Assembly: GCA_001007975.1 (NCBI GenBank)
Contig: CP011268.1
Coordinates: forward strand, 806,001 to 870,000
Source of the DNA: a candidate division SR1 bacterium Aalborg_AAW-1
GTDB lineage: Bacteria > Patescibacteriota > Gracilibacteria > Absconditabacterales > Absconditicoccaceae
Direction: 5' to 3'
DNA length: 64,000 nt
In this document: one piece after another, positions 40,342-52,082 of the stretch
Layout: each line of letters starts with the position of its first letter
How positions within the stretch are numbered: position 1 is the first letter of the stretch
The notes under the pieces: generated by a model
What the model was told of the DNA's origin: nothing
The model's database searches: none
The model's input: only the letters and a program-made list of their open reading frames with translations
Program-made: the position numbers and the translations under genes

Positions 40342-42774
40342 ATGCCAACTACAACTTCATCTAAGAAAGTTTTATCTTTAACTCCTAAAACTTCAAAAAT
40401 ATCATTTGATATTGATCCCAAAAAAGGGAAGCATCTGGTCATCGTTGAGTCACCAGCAAAATGTAAGACGATCGGAAAATATCTCTGACCTAATTTTACC
40501 GTTATGGCATCCTATGGTCATATTGTTGAACTTGCCAAAAAAAATATGGGTATCGATGTTGAGAATGGTTTCGCTCCTCAGTATGAGATTGATCCTGACA
40601 AGAAGAAAGTCGTCTCAGAGCTCAAGAAAGTAATGAAATCAGTCGATCAGGTATGGATAGCCACGGATGAAGACCGCGAAGGAGAAGCTATTGGACGACA
40701 TGTGGCGAATGCTTTGGGATTGAAAGTAGAATCGACACCTCGTATTACCTTCCATGAGATCACGAAACCAGCATTGGAAAAAGCAATCACTTCACCTCGT
40801 ACGCTTGATATGGATCTGATCAATGCACAACAAGCGCGTCGTGTGCTTGATCGTCTAGTTGGTTTTCAGCTTTCACCATTATTATGGAAAAAAATTAGAA
40901 CCTGACTGAGTGCAGGTCGTGTGCAGTCGGTGGCAGTAAGACTGATCGTGGATAGAGAGAAAGAGATTCAATCCTTTGTTCCTACTCCTAGTATCCAGAC
41001 CCAAGCTCTCTTTTCTACTCCTGCATGAAGTTTTCTTGCTAAGGCAGACGTGATATACTCATCAGTCGATGAAGCGAAGATATTTCTTACACAGGCGTCA
41101 GAAAGTATGTTTTCAGTTTCATCAGTCATAGCAAAACCAGCTAAAAAATCACCATCAGCACCGTTTACTACTTCTACACTCCAACAAGAAGCATCGCGTA
41201 AGATTGGTTTTTCAGTGGCACAGACGATGCGTGTCGCACAGAAACTTTATGAAGCAGGAGCTATCACTTATATGAGAACCGACTCGGTAGCGATGTCAGG
41301 AACAGCAATTGCATGAGCTACGAAAGAAATCGAAGCTCGTTTTGGTAAAGAATCTGTACAAGTAAGAAAGTGGACTAACAAAAAATCATCAGCACAAGAG
41401 GCTCACGAATGTATACGTCCGACAGATTTCTCACGTGAGATAGCAGGATCTGATAGTGTAGAACAGAAGCTTTATCGTCTGATATGGCAGAGATCGATTG
41501 CTTCTCAGATGACTGATGCACAAGCAGAGAAAACAACGGTGAAAATTGATGTTTCTGGAGCAAAAACAGGATTTACAGCAACAGGTGAAGTCATTAAAGA
41601 GCCAGGATTTTTGCAAGCATATGGAATTGATCCAAAGAAAGCGAAACTAGAACAAGAAGAGGATGAAGAGATTGATGCAGAGAGTGGTTCTCAAGGTTTG
41701 CCAATACTTGAAAAAGGACAGCTCTTGGATCTGATGAAGATGACATCGCTTACCAGTTATGACCGTTATCCTGCCAGATATACCGAAGCAAGTTTAGTAA
41801 AAAAACTCGAATCAGAAGGTATTGGTCGTCCATCGACCTATGCACCTACAATTTCTACTATCATCAAGAGACAGTATGTTATTCTTGAAGATCGTGAAGG
41901 AGTGATGAAAGATTTTGATAAGTTAGAACTGATCCCAGCTACGAATAAAAACAGTGAATGAACTCCGCTCTGAAACTTTCTCCTTACTCAAGAAACTATA
42001 AAAAAACCGTATGGATCGGAAAAGAAAAAACTTTTCCCAACCGATACGGGTACGATAGTTACAGATTTCCTTATCGAACATTTCCCTGATATTGTTGACT
42101 ATGGGTTTACGGCGAAAGTAGAGGAGGAATTCGATGAGATCGCAGAAGGGAAAAGAGATTGGAAGAAAATGTTAAGTTCATTTTATACGCCATTCTCTGT
42201 CTTGATCCAAAAATCTGGTGGTGATACTGTGCAAAGAGCAACGTGAGAGCGTATTCTGGGAACTGATCCTAAGTCAGGAAAACAAGTTTCTGCTCGTCTT
42301 GGTCGTTTCGGTGCCTTTGTGCAGATTGGAGAAAGTGATGATCCTGACAAGAAGTATGCTTCGCTTAAACCTGGTCAACGTCTGGATACTGTCACGTTTG
42401 AAGAAGCGCTGAGCTGCTTTGATTTGCCTCGTAATTTGGGAGATTATAAGGGTAGTGATATCATCATAGCTATTGGTCGTTTCGGTCCTTATGCGAAATA
42501 TGGTTCGATGTTTGTATCACTTGGAAGAGACAATGATCCCTATACGATTGATTATGATACAGCAGTTGTCTTGATAGAAAAGAAGATAGAATCTGATGCG
42601 AACAAAATCATCACGAGTTTTGAATATCAGGGAGAACATGTGAGTATAGAGAATGGTCGTTATGGTCCCTTTATTAGATTTGGAAAGAAAAATATTAAGA
42701 TACCAAAAACCATGCATGAAGGTATCAAAAAAGTGAGCCAAAAGCAGTGGAAGGAACTTATTGATGCAGCATAA
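40342..42774 (+). CDS. topA: DNA topoisomerase I
   Basis: Type IA topoisomerase relaxing negative supercoils. The 810 residues include the Toprim domain ([31 protein letters not shown]), the [17 protein letters not shown] segment after a UGA-Gly at 40903-40905, the active-site Tyr in [10 protein letters not shown], and [15 protein letters not shown]. The C-terminus has several GRFGPY/GRYGPF repeats in place of zinc fingers. The N-terminal extension of about 30 residues before KHLVIVES is unusual but follows the only ATG seen. Enough GGN glycines remain that UGA is a minority here. Confidence 0.96.
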
Positions 42775-42825
42775 TGATTGATCTGTATGTTTTATAATAC
42801 ATATCATAATTTAATAATATTATAC

Positions 42826-42881
42826 AATAATGAGATAGGAAATATATATTAGAAACTAATATTTCTACCTATATCATTATT
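42826..42881. repeat. Imperfect inverted repeat between topA and the nitroreductase gene
   Basis: AATAATGAGATAGGAAATAT (42826-42845) is largely complementary to the segment at 42859-42881, making a long A/T-rich hairpin. There is no T tract after it, so it is not a standard terminator. The rest of the 245-base gap holds no gene I can see. Confidence 0.55.
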
Positions 42882-43020
42882 CTTAAACAACTATCTTATA
42901 TATATAATTATATCTTTTACATGTAATAGTGTAAAATACGCTTGTAATTATAAAGTTATTTTAGTATATAAAGTAATTGCAAATTGTTGCAGGATATTTT
43001 ATTATATATTATATGAGTTT

Positions 43021-43659
43021 ATGAATAGTACAGAATTATTGAATGCTCTCAATTGGAGGTATGCTACCAAATCTTTTGATAAGGAGAAAAAGCTTGATGC
43101 TAATCAGCTCGATACCCTTTTGGAATCTTTGAGATTATCGCCATCAAGCTTTGGTTTACAAGGACGAGGATTTGTTGTTGTAGAAAATCCAGAGCTTAGA
43201 CAACAGCTCCTTCCTTACGCACGAAATCAGCCACAAGTAGTCGATTCATCTCATCTTATTGTTTTATGTCGTAGAACTGATGTAGATGCTGATTTCGTCA
43301 ATCGTTATTTTGAAGATATAGCTCACACAAGAAATATAGATATCTCTGCATTAGATGGATATAAAAATATGGTATTAGGTTCTGTAGAAGGGAAATCAAA
43401 AGAAGATTTGGCTATTTGGTTAAGTAAACAGACCTATATTGCTCAATGAGTACTCCTTACTACATGTGCACTACTTGGTATTGATGCTTGTCCTATGGAA
43501 TGATTTGATAGTGCAAAATTTGATGAAATATTAGGACTATTTGATTATAATCTTGCATCGTGTGTTATTACTCCTGTAGGATTTAGATCATCAGATGATG
43601 GATACTCTCATGCTCCGAAAGTAAGATTTGCAAAAGAAGATCTTATTGTTATAAAATAA
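43021..43659 (+). CDS. NfsB-like nitroreductase family protein
   Basis: The 212-residue protein begins NALNWRYATKSFDKEKKLD, the phosphate-binding R-x-x-xK-x-FD pattern of FMN-dependent nitroreductases, followed by [52 protein letters not shown] and a final GFRSSDDGYSHAPKVRF. Its length and order fit the NfsB/dihydropteridine reductase-like group using NAD(P)H. Two UGA-Gly codons near the middle. It lies 14 bases upstream of the DinB-like gene, so both are probably in one transcript. Confidence 0.92.
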
Positions 43660-43673
43660 TTTTACTCTTTATT

Positions 43674-44195
43674 ATGATAATATCTATGATATCAAAACAA
43701 ACATTTATTGCAAAACTTCAAAATGAAGTGCGTATTATAAAACACCTTGCTTCTAAAGCTACTACACCAGAATTATTACATTTTAGATTGTCAGATAATC
43801 AGAGAACTACTGCTCAATGGTTAGCATATATTGCATTAGTGGGAGTTGCTGGTGCGAAAGATATTCTTAGTGATGATGCGTCAGGATTTGAAACTTTTAT
43901 GGATGATATGGATAATTTTGATGTAAATAATTTTGATACAATCTTTGATAAAAATGTAGCTGATATGATAGCTATTATTAACGCTGTATCTGATGAAAAA
44001 TTACATGAAGAAAAAACAATGTTTGGTAGATTCACTGATACAAGAGCGGGACATCTTATGACTTCTGTATATAATTGGCATGTAGCATATAAGACTCAAA
44101 TATTTTTACAACTCAAAGCAGCAGGACTCAAAGATCTGGGTACGATGAACCTTTGGGGTGGTATGGATGCTCCAGTGAAAGAATCATCACAATAG
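43674..44195 (+). CDS. DinB-like four-helix protein
   Basis: The 173-residue helical protein has the typical DinB-superfamily end: HLMTSVYNWHVAYKTQIFLQLKAAG. DinB/YfiT-like proteins often bind metal or thiol cofactors; here the expected trio of histidines is only partly visible, so catalytic activity is uncertain. It has no UGA codon. An internal start (MISKQ, 43683) is equally possible. It follows the nitroreductase gene directly. Confidence 0.7.
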   Translation: MIISMISKQTFIAKLQNEVRIIKHLASKATTPELLHFRLSDNQRTTAQWLAYIALVGVAGAKDILSDDASGFETFMDDMDNFDVNNFDTIFDKNVADMIAIINAVSDEKLHEEKTMFGRFTDTRAGHLMTSVYNWHVAYKTQIFLQLKAAGLKDLGTMNLWGGMDAPVKESSQ

Positions 44196-44302
44196 AAAAT
44201 GCTATATATCGTTCATACTATGAACAATAGTGTAGTATAAAATATTTAATAATGTTTACATAGTATAGAGAACGATATTTATTTAACCTTATATCATAAT
44301 AG

Positions 44303-44605
44303 ATGGATACTATTCTTTTTCAAATTCCTATCATATGATCTGAACAATATAGTGATGTGGTGGTACTTTGATGAAAAAGTTTGGATATTGCGATTCAAAA
44401 AAAATCAGGAGAATTATGGTTTAATTTGGGGTGATATGATGATCTTTCTTATCCTCAGTCTGAAAGGGATTTATCCACTATGAGTAGAATAGCAAAAGTA
44501 TTTTCTGAAAGTATAGTTTCTTATATTGATGTTCTTCCTAGTGTCTCATGAATACTGTTGAAAGAAGCTATACAGATTATCAGAATTGATAATTATAGAT
44601 TATAG
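44303..44605 (+). CDS. Hypothetical short protein hidden by UGA
   Basis: The 100-residue protein begins MDTILFQIPIIGSEQYSDVVVLGGKSLDI and continues with QKKSGELWFNLGGYDDL. Five UGA-Gly codons make it invisible in standard gene finding. A mixed alpha/beta fold is likely. It ends with TAG before a bidirectional terminator shared with the convergent HxlR gene. No family is recognised. Confidence 0.65.
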
Positions 44606-44625
44606 TATAAGAAATAATATAAAAT

Positions 44626-44653
44626 AAACCTTATCCATTGGATAAGGTTTTTA
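44626..44653 (+). terminator. Bidirectional terminator between 44303 and hxlR-type gene
   Basis: AAACCTTATCC and GGATAAGGTTT form an 11-base perfect stem with T/A tracts on both sides. Confidence 0.88.
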
Positions 44654-44704
44654 TATTGATAGTATCTGTCGTTAATTGAATTAATTTAAAATTTTAATCA
44701 GTCA

Positions 44705-45019
44705 TTATGAGTGAGATTGTGCAAAATGTGCAAGTTCTTCTACTTTTTTAGAAAGAGCTGCACCATTTTTAGTGACAGAATATCTAATTTTGAGAGGTTT
44801 AGTAGAAGTCACATTTCTTAGGATATATCATGCTTCTACGCCTTCATCAAGTCTTTCAGTAAGAATTCTTGAATTGATGTTATCCAGTTTTTTTTGGATT
44901 TGAGTAAAAGAAAGTTCTTCATGTTCTCCAAGCACCTTGATAAGGATAATCATCCATTTCTTCCCAAGAAAGTTGAAGAGTTTGCTAATAGGGCATGCAT
45001 CAGCTGAGATAGTTTTCAT
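44705..45019 (-). CDS. HxlR-family transcriptional regulator
   Basis: The 104-residue winged helix protein has CPISKLFNFLGKKWMIILIKVL, ELSFTQIQKKLDNINSRILTERLDEGVEAGYI and a P-LKIRYSVTKNGAALSKKV wing. The Cys near position 9 is the usual redox- or electrophile-sensing Cys of the family. The start MKTISADACPIS (45019) suits the family better than an earlier in-frame start. HxlR regulators often control nitroreductase or quinone-detoxifying genes; the nitroreductase gene is 1 kb away, so regulation of it is a fair guess. Confidence 0.9.
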
Positions 45020-45101
45020 ACTGTATATAATAAAGAATAAATAGTACAACAACTTGTTTTTCTAAAGCTATGTATAATTATCTTACGTAATAATGCAAGC
45101 T

Positions 45102-46793
45102 TTAGTCTTTGGTGAGGGTACTATATTTCTTTTTATGAGAATCTGGTTGTTCTACTGCATAAGTAATATCCTTATATCCATCAGTAACTTCTCTCGACAT
45201 ATTTACTAGTGAAGAGATATCCATGTCTCCTACATTACCTTTCACAATATAGGGCGCAATATGGTTGAGAATATCATCACGATAGCTTGAAACTTCACGA
45301 ATAGTTTCAGATAATGATTGTGTATCATCATATGAAGTTCAATCAATAATACTATAGACTCCTTTGTTGATAGCAATGATATGATCTATCATTTCATAGG
45401 CAATAATAGAAAGTTTTTTATCAAGCGAATTTTTAACTGTTTGAATATTCTCTCTTACATTTTCAGTTGCTTTACAAGCATTGCTAAGACTGATAAATTG
45501 TTTTTGTAAAAGCATGAGTTTCTGACGATTAGCAGCGTCGAGATCAGAAAGTGAGAGTTGGTTAATATAAGCAAATACAGTATCAAGTTGTTCTTTGATT
45601 TCTTGATACAGTTCTCTGTGTTGTTCATTATCAAATTTTATCATATTGTTGAGCACTGCGGCGTTAGGTTCTTGATTCCTAATACGATGAGTATCGATAC
45701 CCCAAATACTTGATATATACTCTAATACTTGTCCGATGAGATACTTTTTGTCAGTTTCTAAGGCATTGATTGAAAGGGTTGCCATATCGTCATCGTACTT
45801 TGTTTGTTCTTTATGAAGAGGATGTTGAATGATTTGTAGTGGATAGATTTCTTCTTTTTCAGGAATGACTCGTTGAATAAGTTTCGTAAATAAACCTAAA
45901 AATGGAATAAAAGCAATTGATGTAATGAGATTAAAAACGAAATTGATAATTGCATTACCGATAACAGGATTCTCTTTAAAGCCCAGAACGTCCAACGTCA
46001 ACCAAATAAATGGATAGAAGAGAATAATACCAATAATAACCGTAATAATATTAAATAAGAGATTGGCAATTCCTATTTGTCTTTTTGCTGTCGTTCCAGA
46101 GAATGAAGCAATCAATGCGGTAAAGCTTGTTCCAATATTTGCTCAAAGAATGATAGCAAAACCAGCTTCGAAGGTGATAATACCACTACTAAGCGCAGCA
46201 AGAGTCATCACTCCTACAGCACCACTTGATTGGACCATAGCAGTTACAATCATACCTATAAGTCCAAAAATCCAAATACTCATATCTTTGTATTGTTCGA
46301 AGTTGAAGACTTGAGACATAACTTCTACATTTTCTTTCAAAAAATCGATTCCTAAGAAAAAAAGACCAAATCAGATAAGTAGTTTTGCCCAATATCCTCG
46401 ATATTTTTTTCCTGACAGGATCATGATAATACCACCAATAGCAATAAGGGGTAGCGCAAACATTGAAATTTTAAATTCTCAAAACCCCAAATATCCTACG
46501 ATGAGTCCTGTTGCTGTTGATCAGATGTTTGCTCCTACGAGAACTCCCACAGCATTCACCAATTTCATCATACCAGCACTGACGAATCCAAGAGTGAGAA
46601 GAGAAACTAAGGTGCTACTGTTTAATATTCCTGTTACGATAGTTCCTACTAATGTTGCTTTCCATCATTTGTCAGTATATTGTTGGAGAATTTGACTCAA
46701 CTTGGGTCACCCTAGTTTCTTGAGTGATTCTTCAAACATCTCCATTCCAAAACGTATCATACCAAGTCACGCAAAGAGTATCCATCGATTCAT
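45102..46793 (-). CDS. Na/Pi cotransporter family protein with PhoU-like domain
   Basis: The 563-residue protein starts MNRWILFAGLGMIRFGMEMFEESLKKLG, has about eight membrane helices and two inverted QSS/NSST-type motifs (LNSSTLVSLLTLG and MVQSSGAVGVMTLAALSSG), followed by a ~200-residue cytoplasmic helical PhoU-like domain (ATLSINALETDKKYLIG to KKLSIIAYEMIDHI). It belongs to the NptA/YjbB group, which moves phosphate with sodium. Several UGA-Gly codons lie in membrane helices. It is the only phosphate transporter in the window. Confidence 0.92.
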
Positions 46794-46921
46794 TAATAAT
46801 GAGCAATTAGCAATTAAAAATTAGTAATTATTTATATAATACCAAAAAAAATAATTCTGACAAGAGAACATTGTTTTAGATAGTATATTAAAGTTTACTT
46901 GTTGTTATTTCACGATTTAAT

Positions 46922-46949
46922 AAAAAATTCTCTCAATACTTAGAGAATC
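46922..46949 (-). terminator. Terminator after the 46972 gene
   Basis: ATTCTCT and AGAGAAT pair on the minus strand and are followed by six T. Confidence 0.75.
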
Positions 46950-46971
46950 TTGTCTGAGATGCTATAGCGTA

Positions 46972-47712
46972 TTATGCATTAATCTTATCTTCAATGGTAT
47001 GAATATTAGATGGTGTATTTGCTTTCAGTTTCTTATAGACATATGCTTGAGCAAGAGAAACTGTAGGAATAGCCCATAGAAGTCCAACTCCAAGAGCAAG
47101 CGCTCCTAGTAAGATGATTCCAGCATAAGCAAACCCTATTCCAAATATTTGCCAGAAATTGTTTTTTGTAGCTGCCCAACTTGCTTTAATACTATCGATA
47201 GCACCGTATCATTCTGCAATATAGTACTGGAATAACGATAATCTTGTTGCGATCCAGATACCAGGAAGGATAAGAGCTATAATACCTGCAATAACAGCTA
47301 ATCCTACAAGAATTCCACCTCCAATGAGACGAGCTACTCTAATCCATGGACTAGAAGTAAGGATGCTATATTCCGGTTTTTTATCTTCAAGGATTTGAAG
47401 ATTGGCTTTTACTAGTCCAAGTCCAAGCCAAGCACCTACGACACCACTAATAATAGAGAGAATGTTGATGATTATCGCCCAAACTCCAACTGGTTGTACA
47501 GAAGGCATATTTGTCATTGGGTCAGTGATCATTTGCGTTGCTCCTGGGATTTGTTGGATGATCCAAGTGATGAGTGTTTCTACAGCACCAGGAATCATAG
47601 TAATAAGAAGTAATACAACAACTGTTTTGAAGTATTTTTTAACAAGACCCCATGCAGTTGAAAGTACTTCTTTAATAACAAATGTGTGTGATGAAGGAAT
47701 AATTTCTGACAT
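46972..47712 (-). CDS. Polytopic membrane protein (GlpM/DUF975-like in layout)
   Basis: The 246-residue protein has five to six membrane helices, with conserved-looking features: AWGLVKKYFKTVVVLLLITMIP at the start, a middle LGLGLVKANLQILEDKKPEYS, IIALILPGIWIATRLSLFQYYIAEGYGAIDSIKASW and a last FGIGFAYAGIILLGALALGVG. The 'RLSLFQYYIAE...AIKASW' pattern occurs in DUF975 and glycerophosphodiester phosphodiesterase membrane domains. Only one UGA-Gly. Likely a membrane structural or transport component; function unknown. Confidence 0.75.
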
Positions 47713-47834
47713 ATGCGATATAGATATAATATAAAAACTTAATCACATACTATCGATCTTGTTTTACTATTGCAAGTGTATTTTGATTTGCAAGTTCGAA
47801 CAGTAAACGATATCATAGTACTACTATTTATTTG

Positions 47835-49031
47835 ATGATAAACAGAATGAAAGATCATATCTACGCAGTTCATTGTTGGATTAAAGGATGAGGCGCACTC
47901 AATGTCTTAGAAGCACTTCTTCATAAAAAAATACGTAACTGACAGTCAGTGGGTGCAATTTTTACGTTGTATTCAGATAGAGATTGGTTGAGTATACAGA
48001 GAGAAGATAAGGATAAGAGAGGAAGTAGAGAATGTATCCAGATTCCTATTATTACTGCTTTACCACAACGACTCAATAAGCTTTTTCGTTGGGCTGATGT
48101 TAAGAAACCTCCACTTATTACTTATTTTCTCGATTATCGTAATCTGATGCCGTTTTTCCCTCAGTTGATGAAATTGTTATCTCATAAACTTATCCGTACA
48201 TTGAAACAACAGGATGCTGATATTTTGATTTCATCGTATGCCGTAGCAAAAAATATTGATGTTCCAGAGTGAATATTCAAAGAAATCTATTTTCATCAAC
48301 CTATGCATTATATTCGGCCTCTCTATGAAGAATACGTGGGATATATGAAGTGATGGAAGAGACGACTCTATAAAAAAATAACGCCAATACTTCGTCGTCG
48401 AGATAGTCAATCGAGAAGCTATGATATTATCTATGCGAATAGTGAAAGTACGAAACAACAAATTCAAAAAATTTATTTTCCAGAACAACAACTAGATATT
48501 CAAGTGATACATCCACCGATTGATGAAGCATTTTTTTATGAACCTGTTGTAACAGTGCCAGACAACTATTTTTTCTATATCAATCGTTTGACAAAGATGT
48601 TTAAGCATTTGGATAAAATTATTCATCTGTGTAATGAATATAAGATACCTCTCATTATCGCTGGGGATGGTCCTGATAAGATAGAACTTATGAAAATGGC
48701 TGGACCAACGATTACGTTTGTGGGATGGGTGAGTGATGAACAGACGAAAATATCATTGATGAAAAAATCGAGATGAGTTATTAATATTGCTCATGAAAGT
48801 TTTGGAATTGTGACTGCGGAAGCATTATTACTTGGAGTTCCTATTTTCTGATACAACGGAGGAGCGACACCAGAACTCGTCGATGAACAGAGTGGATTGT
48901 TAGTTAACTCTTTAGAAAAACAAGAACTTTCTGACCAGTTTAGAAAATTTTTAGCTCAAGAGTTTGATCGTAAAGCTATTCAAGGCAGAGCGAGACAAAG
49001 ATTTAGTGAAGGACAGAAGTTCTGGAATTAA
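47835..49031 (+). CDS. Glycosyltransferase family 4
   Basis: The 398-residue protein has GT-B features: N-terminal HCWIKGGGALNVLEAL, an IIYANSESTKQQI linker before the C-terminal nucleotide-sugar domain, FFYINRLTKMFKHLDKIIH, IIAGDGPDKIEL, ITFVGWVSDEQ, and the HESFGIVTAEALLLGVPIFGYNGGATPELVDEQSG motif with the EX7E glutamates. It transfers a sugar from a nucleotide donor to a glycan or lipid. The acceptor is unknown, but it is the only clear surface-glycan enzyme here. Its TAA overlaps the convergent small gene by three bases. Confidence 0.9.
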
Positions 49032-49222
49032 TCAGTTTCGTCCAACTGTGTAGTTGTGATTTCTTCTAAATTGGCTTTCTCGATATCATTCTCTTGTTGT
49101 AAAGCATCTGCTATGTTCTGTTGATAAGATACTTCTTGCCACCAATAAGCATTTTGTGCAGAGTGAGGACTATTCTGCATGTCAAGATTAGGATTTTGTA
49201 TTGTTCAGATTTGTTCGTTCAT
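49028..49222 (-). CDS. Small acidic hypothetical protein
   Basis: The 64-residue acidic, Gln/Asn-rich protein starts MNEQIGTIQNPNLD with one UGA-Gly. No membrane helix or motif. Its TAA shares the sequence TTAA with the stop of the convergent glycosyltransferase. Its reading frame uses codons like the neighbours, but its short length keeps the call uncertain. Confidence 0.45.
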
Positions 49223-49268
49223 AGGAGATAAGAATAGAGATAATAAAAGAATAATATAATATGTAAAT

Positions 49269-49991
49269 TTATAATAAGTGATGAAGAGAAAAGAGGAAAT
49301 TATGTTGTAAAAGGTTGGTAATAGTTTTTTTGTAATTGTCATCATCAGGATCGTATCCATAATATCTTACCATATTACTTTTTTTATGAATTGCAATGAT
49401 GAATATTCTGGGTTCTATAGATCAATTCTTGCTGCGATTAAAGAGTTTATATTTTTCGTCTTCTTTACCAATATCTGATAGAGTATATCAACGAAGTATA
49501 TTTTTTGCATAGTTTTCTATGGTATCTACTGTAATATGTGGTCAATCATGAAAATAAGACAAACTTTCTTTTTCTATCCCTAACTCTTTTAATTCTTTAG
49601 TGATGATTTGGGGAGTAATAGATTGTAATAACTCATTGTCATCTAACAGGAGTGTGATATCTTTTGTTTTATTTATGATGGTTTTCCAGTTTGCTTTGTG
49701 ATGATGAGCATCTTCTAATGTAATGATAAGATTATAAGGAATTGTTTCTTTTTCTTCTTTAATATCTATAAGCCAATTTATTATAGAATCTGTATAGATG
49801 TTGTTTACGCCGACTTCTAATGCAGCTAGTGCAAGTTTTTCTTTAAATGTTTTTTCATCTTTTATGTCAGAATGAAATGGTTCTAAAAAAAGTTCTAAAA
49901 GATGCTGATTATAACGATTATAATATTTATCATCAGTTCATTGTGGATTGAGTTTGGTTATGGTATTATAGAGAGTAGGATATCAGTTCAT
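49269..49991 (-). CDS. Hypothetical soluble protein
   Basis: The 240-residue protein begins MNGYPTLYNTITKLN. It is helical and charged, with YFHDGPHITVDTIENYAKNILRGYTLSDIGKED in the middle and PRIFIIAIHKKSNMVRYYGYDP towards the end. It has five UGA-Gly codons and no signal peptide or membrane helix. The start region contains an approximate repeat of TCAGTTCATTGTG (49933 and 49984). It lies 47 bases upstream of the 49028 gene on the same strand. Family unknown. Confidence 0.7.
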
Positions 49992-50139
49992 TGTGTTATT
50001 TATAGGAAAAATATCTATCTACTTTTGATGATAATTATTTTATATAAAAAGTCAAATATTTCTTATGATACGCTTGAAATAGTATTCTTCTTTGCTATTA
50101 TTACATTACTATTGTTTTATTTATAATGAGTATGTACTT

Positions 50140-51372
50140 ATGAAATTATTTGATGATATGCTTCAGTGGATTCGTTCTTGGACTATGAAGTCAAAAGAAG
50201 ATGGTATTGTAGTATGAAAATCAGTACCAGCTGTCCCATCTCAAGTTACAAAACCTGAATGAACTCTTATGAGTTATGGTCAGATGACTGTTTTTTGGGT
50301 GATTGGTGCGTTGATAGCGTATGTAGCGTATTTGGTTTTTAATTCTCTTTCTTTGATTTATCTTGTATTGACGGGATTACTTATTTCTGTAGCTATAGAA
50401 TCATTTATTATAAAATGACAAAAATATTTGAAAAATAGATGAATTTCTATTGCACTTATGTATTTGTTTTTAGTTGTATTTATGCTTGCTGGAGTGGTAA
50501 TTATTCTACCTTTTTTACTGAAACAATTATCGTCTATTATTTCAATGATTATTAGTGAAATTTCATTGATGGGACAAAAGATTTCTAGTATGGGTATAAC
50601 TGCCTATGTTGAATCATTGAATTGGATACCAGGAATGATAAAAAATTACCTTCTTGATTCTTTGGGATCAAATACATCAGAACTCCAAACAACTATTATG
50701 CAAAATATTTCTACATTGGTGTCTACAGGAAGTAGTTATGCTAGTAATATTGGTGGAATGGCATTATCCTTTGTATGATCTCTGTTTACTATACTGTGAC
50801 AAATTGCTCTTGTGCTTACCATTGCAGTATTCTTTTCGATAGAGAAAGAACGTGTAGTACATTTTTTTGTAGATCATACATCATCATCACTCGCTCGTAC
50901 TCAGTTTATGTCAGAAAAAGTAGATCTTTTCTACAAAAAAATGGGTACTTGGTTGAAAACACAACTTGCATTATGTCTCTATATTTTTATAGTGGTATAT
51001 ATTGCTTTGATTGTATTGTGATGGTTTGGAATGCCATTGCCAAATAGTTTTTCCTTAGCTCTTATGGCAGGATTTACAGAATTTATTCCTTATTTATGAC
51101 CTATTTTGGGAGCGGTTCCTGCAGTCATTGTGGCGACTATTATTTATGGTTGGAAATGATTAATTGTAGTGAGTATTGTCTATGTTATTATTCAGCAAAT
51201 AGAAAATAATGTATTAGTCCCTATGTTAATGAATAAGTCGTTAGGAGTTAGTCCACTATTGATTTTGTTGTGTGCATTGTTTTTTGGCTCTATCTTATGA
51301 TTTATAGGTATATTGCTTGCTGTTCCCTTTGCTATTTTGATTACGATGGTGGTGAAGAAAGACTTTCAATAA
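50140..51372 (+). CDS. AI-2E family transporter (permease)
   Basis: The 410-residue membrane protein has eight predicted helices with the layout of the AI-2E (YhhQ/PerM/TqsA) family: an N-terminal pair, a long extracytoplasmic helix-rich loop (MIISEISLMGQKISSMGITA), ALVLTIAVFFSIEKERV, and the conserved core AGFTEFIPYLGPILGAVPAVIVATIIYGW and QQIENNVLVPMLMNKSLGVSPLLILL. Substrates vary in the family and the name does not prove AI-2 export. About ten UGA-Gly codons occur, several in the core. Confidence 0.92.
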
Positions 51373-51440
51373 ACATATACTCAAGATTTGCGTTATAGAT
51401 CAAAATTGGTATACTTGCTTATATATAATTTATTTATTAT

Positions 51441-51448
51441 AGGAGGAG
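51441..51448 (+). promoter_or_regulatory. Strong Shine-Dalgarno before the 51453 gene
   Basis: AGGAGGAG lies four bases upstream of the ATG. Nearly all other genes in the window start after A-rich leaders with no such element, so this is unusual here. Confidence 0.8.
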
Positions 51449-51452
51449 TAGT

Positions 51453-51989
51453 ATGAACAATTCGTGGAAAGAACGAGAAAAAATATTACAAGATGATAGT
51501 AGAAAAGATTTTATTGAAAAGCGAAATAAGCAAACGAAAGATTTTGGGAAGGAAAGAATTTTTTCATTATTTCAGGAATGATATACCTTTTATAAAGAGA
51601 ATCCTTCAGAGGAAAAATTTAAATTTACAGTAGGATCTATTATTGAAAAAATTAAACAACAAAAAAATAAAGTATATCTCAAGGGAACAAAGAAAAAAAG
51701 TAGAGAAGCTGCTGTAGAAATAGCGAGTTTGTTTGGTAAATTTATAAGTCTTAAACGTGATAGATGAGATGATATATTTAATGCTTTGTGATGATCTTTG
51801 GATAGAGTAAAAGCGCATTGAAGTCAAAAAAAAAATCAACAAGCATGAACACAATCTCAGCTCTGAGAAGTATTGCAACAAAATATTGTCAATAAAGCAG
51901 ATAGCGATATATCTAAAGATTTAGATGATCTTTACAATGATACTCCAGAAAATTATAAATATGCACGACAGTACTATAATAACCAATAA
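51453..51989 (+). CDS. Hypothetical charged helical protein
   Basis: The 178-residue basic protein is Lys/Gln/Glu-rich and mainly helical, probably coiled-coil in the first half (EKILQDDSRKDFIEKRNKQTK), then FKFTVGSIIEKIKQQKNKVYL and an acidic C-terminus (SDISKDLDDLYNDTPENY). Eight UGA-Gly codons. A strong Shine-Dalgarno decides the start. No signal, no membrane helix and no known family. The Lys/Gln-rich composition could suit a nucleic-acid-associated or phage-like structural role, but this is a guess. Confidence 0.7.
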
Positions 51990-52082
51990 TGATTTTTGTT
52001 TTTCTATTGTTTGGTTTCTCTTTCTTGATTTTAGATAGGAATTTCCTATAGTTATAAGTATAGTTTTATATAATTTTTTTGT

